NCBI RefSeq assembly: GCF_000003605.2
Contig: NW_003137824.1
Coordinates: 625,656 to 654,080, forward strand
Direction: 5' to 3'
DNA: 28,425 nucleotides
DNA from: Saccoglossus kowalevskii
Lineage: Eukaryota; Hemichordata; Enteropneusta; Harrimaniidae
Within the stretch, counting starts at the first letter, position 1, and the number at the start of each line of letters is the position of its first letter. The position numbers were made by a program, and so were the translations under genes. Positions 11,801-20,800 of this stretch are shown here, piece after piece. Under the pieces are notes generated by a model, which ran no database searches, was not told the DNA's origin, and saw nothing but the letters and a program-made list of their open reading frames with translations.

Positions 11801-14800
11801 TGTTAATTGGTTTTAATGCAATGAATTTTGTGTGTTCTATATTTCAGTATTTGGTAGTGATGAGAAAGAGCGAGAATATGACTGCAAAGACGGCGGTTGT
11901 CAGCATGAGGGAGTTTGTCTCAGCGAGACTGGTGAATGTTTCTGTATCCGACCTTATTATGGTTATAAATGCCAACATATGGACAGCAAGAGTCAGTAAC
12001 ATTTTATTCTTTGTTTATATAGATTATTGCATTTTCACAATCACAGTATTCCTAATAATGTAATTTCCCACACAGGCCAAAATTACTTACTTACTTAAAT
12101 TAGTCTACTCACACATTACACATTATTGCTTTTAGCGCGTAACTAAATAACCCGACCTTTGACCAATTCTGCTATATTTTATTAAGTATTCTTTTCAACA
12201 CATGTAACCTATAATCACAACGTTCGTAACTGTTTCTTCTCGCTATTAACATAAGTTACCACAATCCAGTCATCGAAATCCATTATTCTATTTAAACAAC
12301 ATCTTAAAAGGTTATTTCTTACTGCAATACCAAACAGCTTTGCAATACATTTGGTTATTCCAGTGCGGTATTCTGACTAGCTAATTAGTAAAACATGGAC
12401 GGATTTCATATAGCATGATCATTGTTTTGTGAAGCTTCTCATCACGTCTTACGAAACATACCGAATCCGTGTGCTAAAAAACATATCGTGTCATCGACCT
12501 AGGAATTATTACGTATAGTCGCCCTTGGAAACATAGCTCATCATCCGCTTTATAAACATAATGTTCTAATTCTAATTATAAACATGAAAAATTAACGTCC
12601 CTAGAAACATAATATCTCTAAAACATGACGTAATAGAATCTTGAGATGCATTATTAGAGGCAGCTAATTTGCTCACAATTGTCTTCATAAGCCAAACTGA
12701 CACGATATATAAATGTAGTACATAGCGTACCAGCAAATCTAGAAACATAGCGTATCTGCATCTCTAGAAACATAGCGTATCAGCAACTCTTGAAACATAG
12801 CGTATCAGCATCTCTAGAAACATAGCGTATCAGCATCTCTAAAAGCATAGCATATCAGCATCTTAAAAAACATATAGTGTATCAACACATCTTGAAATAT
12901 AGCATATCAGCATCTCTAGACACATAGCATATCAGCATCTCTAGAAACATAGCGTATCAGCAACTCCAGAAACATAACAGATCAGCATCTCTAGAAACAT
13001 AGTGTGTCAACATCTCTAGAAACATAGCATGCCAGCAGCTCTAGAAACATAGCATATCAGCATCTGAAGAAACATAGCATATCAGCATCTCTACAAACAT
13101 AGCGTATCAGTTGCTCTTGAAACATAGTGTATCAGCATTTCTAGAAACATAACGTGCCAGCAGCTCCAGAAACTTAGCGTATCAGCATCTCTTGAAATAT
13201 AGCGTATCAGCATCTCTTGAAATATAGCATATCAAAATCTCTAGAAGCATAACGTATCAATTGCTAAATTATCTCCATCTCTGTAAATTTTATAGCATTC
13301 CTTCTATAAACATGAAGTATTGCCGCATCGTGAAACATAGCATACCATCAACTCTAGAAACATAGTGTATCTGCATCTCTAGAAACATAGCGTATCAGCA
13401 ACTCTTGAAACATAGCGTATCAGCAACTCTAGAAACATAGCATATCAGCATCTCTAGAAACATAGCGTATCAGCATCTCCAAAAACATAGTGTGTCAGCA
13501 TCTCTTGAAATATAGCATATCAGCAACTCTTGAAACATAGCGTATCAGCATCTCTAGAAACATAGCGTATCAGCATCTCCAGAAACATAGTGTATCAGCA
13601 TCTCTTGAAACATAGCATACCAGCATCTCCAGAAACGTAGTGTATCATCATCTCTTGAAAAATAGCATATCAGCATCTCTAGAAACATAGCATATCAGCA
13701 TCTCTAGAAACATAGCGTATCAGCAACTCTAGAAACATAGTGTATCATCATCTCTAGAAACATAGCATATCATCAACTCTAGAAATATAGCGTATCAGCA
13801 TCTCTTGAAATATAGCATATCAGCATCTCTAGAAACATAGTGTATTGTCGCATACGACTTATTTACCACTTCCGTGTCTCTGAGAATGTTCTAGAACCGT
13901 ACTGTGTCTGGGTGGGATATTCTATATTTTTTAGGAAATGGTTGAATAGGTAATAGAACACTGTAGGAGGCAATAGAAGGTAATGGAACATTCTAGAAAT
14001 TTGAAGTAAATTCCAGACGCATTATGTATGCTGATGTAATGGTCTATTTATAGACAGTGTGGGTATATATAGGGGAGTTGTTCAGCACTGAGATCAGATC
14101 GGAGATCTCGTTGAATTGTATTGGAGTTTAAGTATCTAGTTATTGGAGTAGTGGAGTTTTACTGTGTTATTGTACTTGATGTTTGCAGAGTATAATAATA
14201 CCAGTACCAGTTGAAACCTCATCTGTTGGTTCCGTGTTCGTATTTTATCATCGCCGCCAGGGAAGTCTTTTGTTACTGTTGCCATTTTGGTATTTGAACC
14301 ATCACACCTGTACTATACCAATTACGGTAATATTATCTTGTGTGTGACATGTATCAGCATCTTAAAAAACATAGTGTATCAACACATCTTGACATATAGC
14401 ATATCAGCATCTCTAGAAACATAGCGTATCAGCAACTCTTGAAACATAGTGTATCAGCATCTCTAGAAACATAGCGTATCAGCATCTCTAGAAACATGGC
14501 GTATCAGCATCTCTTGAAATATAGCATATCAACATCTCTATAAACATAGCATATCACCATCTCCAGAAACATAATGTATCAGCATCTTAAAAAACATAGC
14601 GTATCAGCATCTCCAGAAACATAGCATATCAGCATCTCTTGAAATATAGCGTATCAGCATCTCTAGAAACATAGTGTGCCAGCAGCTCCACAAACATAGC
14701 GTATCAGCATCTCTTGAAATATAGCATGTCACCATCCCCAGAAACATAGCATGCCAGCAGCTCTAGAAACATAGCATATCAGCAACTCCAGAAACATGAT

Positions 14801-17800
14801 GTATCAGTAGCTCTAGGAACATGGCGTATCAGCATCTCTAGAACCATAGCGTGTCAACATCTCTAGAAACATAGCATGCCAGCAGCTCTAGAAACATAGC
14901 ATATCAGCATCTGAAAAAACATAGCATATCAGCATCTCTAGAAACATAGCGTGCAAGCAGCTCCAGAAACTTAGCGTATTAGTATCTCTTGAAATATAGC
15001 TAATCAGCATCTCTTGAAATATAGCATATCAAAATCTCTAGAAGCATAACGTATCAGTAGCTCTATAAATATAGCGTATTAGCATCTCTAAAAACACCAT
15101 ATCAGCATCTCAAGAAACATAGTCTATCAGCATTTCTAGAAACACAGTGTGCCAGCAGCTCCAGAAACTTAGCGTATCTGCATCTCTAGAAACATAGCAT
15201 ATCAGTAGCTCTAGAAACATAGTGTATCAGCATCTCTAGAAACATAGCGTATCAGCATCTCTAGAAACATAGCGTATCAGCATCTCTAGACACAGTGTGC
15301 CAGCAGCTCCAGAAACTTAGCGTATCAGCATCTCTAGAAACATTGCGTATCAGCATCTCTAGAAACATAGCGTATCAGAATCTCTAGAAACATAGCATAT
15401 CAGCAGCTCTAGAAACATAGCGTATTAGCATCTCTAGAAACATAGCGTGCCAGCTGCTCTAGAAACATAGCGTATCAGCATCTCTAGAAACAACATATCA
15501 GCATCTCAACAAACATAGCGTGGCAGCATCTCTAAAAAACAACATATCAGCATCTCTAGAAACAACATATCAGCATTTCTAAAAGCATAGCGTGCCAGAA
15601 GCTTTAGAAACATATCATACCAGCATCTCAAGAAACATAGCATATCAGCATCTTTAGAAACATAACGTATCAGCATCTCTAGAAACATAGAGTGTCATCA
15701 TCTCTTGAAATATAATGTATCATTATCTCTAGAAACATAGCATTGCAGCAGCTCCAGAAACTTAGCGTATCAGCATCTCTAGACACATAGCATAGCATCA
15801 TCTCTAGAAACATAGCATATCATCATCTCTAGAAACATAGCATATCAGCATCTCTAGAAACATAGCATATCAGCATCTCTAGAAACATAGCATATCAGCT
15901 TCTCTAGAAACATAGCATATCAGCTTCTCTAGAAACAACATTTCAGCATCTCTAGAAACAACATTTCAGCATCTCTAGAAACAACATTTCAGCATCTCTG
16001 GAAACATAGCATATCAGCATCTCTAGAAATATACTGTATTAGCATCTCTAGAAACATAGCATGCCAGCATCTCTAGAAACATAATGTATCAGCATCCCTA
16101 GAAACATTGCTTATCAGCATCTCTAGAAACATAGCATATCAGCATCTCTAGAAACAACATTTCAGCATCTCTAGAAACAACTTATCAGCATCTCAAGAAA
16201 CATAGCATATCAACATCTCTAGAAATGTAGTGTGCCAGCATCTCTTGAAATATAGCGTATCAGCATCTCTAGAAAAGTTGCGTGCCAGCATCTCTTGAAA
16301 TATTATACAAGTATATTGATGGTGTTGATCCATTGATTTGATTGGTCCAAACACAAAATTTGCATATGCAATCCATGGTATATTGGCTGATAATGCACGG
16401 CTAAACCAAGTAGCCCTGGAACACGAATAGACTACAGGTTTAATATGGAAATACATAAAACCGGTATTAATTGATTTTTAGGGAAATATAGTGGTTGAAT
16501 TTTAGAAGAATATTGAAAAAAATACTGAATTAAAAACATTTGAAAAGTTATACAACCATAATATTGCTTTTTGTTAATGGTGGGATCCAAGTTGTGAGCG
16601 TCGGTCGTTGGGTGATTGTCGTTCGTCACACAAACCTAAACCATCGTCCTTTAACACCGTGAGGTGCCTAAACGAACGCCAGAACGCTGTGTTCTCCGTG
16701 TTGTGACTTTGAGATGGATTGCGAACCTCCAACAAAGAAAACATGATCTTTAAGTACTAGATAAGATTGAGGGATTGAAGGACAAAAAATGCCAAAAAGT
16801 ATGAGTCACAGGCAAAAGTGTACGCCACCAATAACAACTGAAATTGCACCAGGGTAATTGCCATCTGTTTCAAAGAACACGGGACAACGCAGGATTCGAC
16901 GACGATATATGGTATTGTAATTCTCCACTATGGGTAAATAAATTGCAGGAGATGATGAAGGTAATTTCGTAAGCTGCAGATTTGTGTTGAGTGTACACCA
17001 GCCACTGTATTAGAGCGACGACGTGCAAAATCTTTCTTTGGGCCTGAGTTGAGGCAAGGCATGTCATGTATGTGTCACAAAAACGATGCGGCAATCTGAT
17101 CTTACACCATCAAACTTACCCCAGAACAACGACAAAACTTGTCAGTCATACTGTCACAAAACTTTGGTTATACCAAAGTTATCCAGGTCACCGTACATGC
17201 CAGTCGCCGTACATGATACACCGCGTCCCGCCGCGTCTCAAATTTCGGTCGAACCAAGTACCGCTGAACGTCAAATATCCACAGTTACAAGTAGTATGAT
17301 GAGTCACAAAACCGGTTTATTTCAAAACTGTATTTTCAATGGGCAAATTACAATCCAAATTATACAAACACCGGAATGAAAACGTGGAAAATCCGTTGTT
17401 TTAATGATCCAAACTGTACACGACCCTGTATTACAAATCGCGTTGACGCAGTCAGTGAAAGGTCAAAAAGGTAATCTTTTGTTATGGTAATTTATGTGTT
17501 TACGCTACTCTATTCGCCGTGGATACGTTTCTTTTTCATGCGGAATAAAAATTAGTTTGTATTCAATTTGAACTGTGTTGCGCATGTAAATTTTGTATGC
17601 ATTCAGCGTACAACTGCATACTATTCTTATAAATATTCATGTTCCAGGGCTATAATCATGATCTTTTAGTAGATGAAAGTAAACTCTTTTTTTATTAGTT
17701 TTATCGAATTGTCAATATACTGGTATAATATAATAGCAATAACCCCCCGCCGAAGTTGGGTATACCACTTGATATTGCACAATTCACTCCATATATGTCG

Positions 17801-20800
17801 TGAATTGTGCAATATCTCGTGGTATACCCGCCTTCGGCGGGGATTATTGCTTAAATATAACATATCAGCATCTCTTGAAATATAGCGTATAAGCATCTCT
17901 AGAAACATAACATATCAGCATCTCTAGAAACATAACGTATCAGCATCTCTTGAAATATAGCATATCAGCATCTCTAGAAATATAGCGTATCAACATCTCT
18001 AGAAACATAGCGTATCAGCATCTCTAAAAACATAACATATCAGCATCACTAGAAACATAGTGTATCAGCATCTCTAGAAACATAGCGTATCAGCATCTCT
18101 AGAAACATAGCATATCAGCATCTCTAGAAACATAGCGTATCAGTAACTCTAGAAGCATAACATATCCCTTTCTCTAGAAACATAACGTATCAGCATCTCT
18201 AGAAACATAGCATATCAGCGTCTCTAGAAACATGGCGTATCAGCATCTTTAGAAACATAGCGTATAAGCAACTGTAGAAGCATAACATCTCACTTTCTCT
18301 AGAAGCATAACGTATCAGCATCTTTAGAAACATAGCGTATCACATTATTTAAAAACATAGGGTATCAGTATCTATAGAGACATAACGTATCACTTTCTCT
18401 AGACACTTTACTTATAAAGGCCCTAGGATCAATATATTTGTATTTTTTTGAAATTGGTTGACACAAAACCTATTATAGCCGTCTTTATCCATGGACAGTC
18501 GTCTTCTGATGCTCCTTATATGGGTGAAATTCAGAATCAGTTTAGCGTAGGTGTACAGGTTAGATTATTCCATGAATTTATTATTATGGGTGATTTAATC
18601 TTGATCTACTAATAAAATCAAACCCCAAAGAACAGATCTGTAATTCATTTCAAATGAAAAATATGGTGCTTGAACTGACTTAGGTTACTGGGCACTCTAG
18701 TACTTTTTTTTTTTATCTTATTTTAACCAATTATCCTAAGAGAGAGAGTGTTCTCCCCTCAGGGATAAGTGATCACTATTGTATTTTGTGTTCGGAATAT
18801 TCGCAAACCGAAACGTAAATCTAAATGTATTACTATTAGGGTATTTTCATTTCAGAATGACTTGGCTCATAATGATGATTGGTTTTTGTTTAATGAATTG
18901 ATTACAGCCGATTGTAATAAACATGCTTCTTACATCTCATGAAATGGATTAATGACGAATACATTCCGATGATTATCATTATAGCAAGGCACATAAAACT
19001 AATTGTGCAAGTGAATTAGGAAAGAAGAAATAGCTTCGAAACAGATGCAATAATCTGTTTAATTAAAACGAGAGTATTATGATGAGGTTATTCCTAAATA
19101 TGAAAATGATTCACACGGTATTTTGAAAACTTTACTACCCTCTAAAATCAAAGAGATAGGTGAAATATATCTTAATATAAATGGTCTTCCTGTTTCTGAA
19201 TCCCATTGATAGTCAATGCTTTCAACTCTTACTTTATATCAGTTGGGGCTACGTTGGCGTGGATTTCATGGCGATACTGTAACATTTAAATATTGACATG
19301 ACAGAGTGAATGGTTTTCACTGTGGTTTTACTGATATAAGCTTCGATTATGTTCAGAAGCAGCTTTGTAAATTATCTATTTAGAAAGCTACTAGGCTTGA
19401 TGGTTTAAGCAGTAGATTCTTAAAATGTGATGTTCCATATATTGTCCGACCATTTGCCATTATATTTAATCTTTCCTTGAAAACAGGTGTTATTTCTTAT
19501 GAAAGGAAGCATGTAAAAATTACTCCTTTGTTTAAAGATGGAGATAGGGAAAATATTTCTAATTATAGACCTGTTTCTGTATTGCCATCTACGATAAAGA
19601 TATTGGACAGAGTCGTCTATATTCACGTTACGACTTAAGAAAGGTCTTTGAAACTCTTAGTTATGATTTGTTGAAGAAATTATGTAGTGTTGGCGTTTAG
19701 AACTTGATTGGTTCTCATCTTATTTATCTAAAACAGTTTTGCTCCATTTTAGGCCATTGTTTTTGTCATGTATATAAACGATTTACCTGATTGTATTAAA
19801 CAATGTACAATAGTGAGTTGTGCAGATATTTCCGGCCAGTAATATACCAGTCATTTAAAACCATGGCCCCCCACGGGGATACAGTATAAATATCTTCACA
19901 ACAATTCCCACCAGAGACAATTTTTTGTGGTACCCATATAAAATTATGTTGGTTTATGATATAAGACCCAGGTCCCGGCCCAATTTTCACCAAGCGTACA
20001 GTCTCGACAACCCGGGTATATTCTGGTTTGGTTTTACATCGTGTTGGTGTGATATCACGCCTGTCATTTTTTAAAATTTAAATCAGAGCACTCTTATTAG
20101 TTTTTATAAGAACGATTTGATTGTGCCATTCGATAATTGTGATATTATTTATAGTCTAATTCAAAAGCTTCACCACAAACTTCAATTATTACAAAATAGG
20201 ACAGCTAGGGTTATTTAGAGAGAAGGAATTTATGTTCACAATATTACAGTAGAAGAAACTATCAGTGAGACAACAATTGTTTGTTAATTTGTTTATATGA
20301 CAACGTACATATATATCTTAGTAAGTATATACTATAAAAGTGCATAAACTTTATAGGTATAGCACAAGGTCATCCATTAATGGTTATTGTCACTGCCTCA
20401 CAATAGGTTAGAAGGCAAATAAACGCAGTTATTGTTTCACCGAATAGGCTTCCCGGTATAATAATGGTCACATACATGTATTAAAAACAGCATGTCTCAT
20501 ATTGTCCATCTTAACCGCATTTATTATTATACCTTTTATTACAAACTAGTGAAACATATAAATAATCTAAATCCAACTCAAATCGATACTATGGTTTGTC
20601 CATTAAATGTTTTCAATATAATTCCCCTATAGACCGTAATATAGTGAATGCGTAAGTCCTCGCATAATACTGACGCCAATCCCTGCATAGGTTAAAACAC
20701 CCCCAGTCTATTAGAGATATGCTTTTTCTCAATAATGCCTATTAGAAAACTGTTTTTCGAGATATGACTTCAGGTTACCTCCGTATTCCTACGTACTCCA

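Larger units (their letters stand above)
16304..17852. mobile_element. 1.55-kb insertion in the satellite, AAATAT duplication
   Basis: Non-satellite sequence lies between two copies of AAATAT (16298-16303 and 17853-17858), with the 25-bp array resuming in register afterwards. This is good evidence for one insertion with a 6-bp target duplication. Inside are a 19-bp inverted pair, TAGCCCTGGAACAYGAATA (16411-16429 and 17634-17652, one mismatch), a decayed open frame between them, and a long foldback at the right end (17735-17851). The outer ends are not inverted copies of each other, so the element may be composite: a TA-flanked DNA transposon nested in something else. No superfamily can be assigned. 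Confidence 0.6.

Noticed and set aside
15506-15688. Minus-strand open frame with repeated F-L-E-M-L-I-R-Y-V
   Set aside because: It arises from mutated 25-bp satellite units. The typical unit carries TAG and TGA in two frames and rotates frame each copy, so no protein can be maintained.
12720-18408. Regular 25-bp direct repeats resembling a CRISPR array
   Set aside because: Units abut head-to-tail without unique spacers, the genome is clearly eukaryotic, and no cas-like gene exists. It is a minisatellite.
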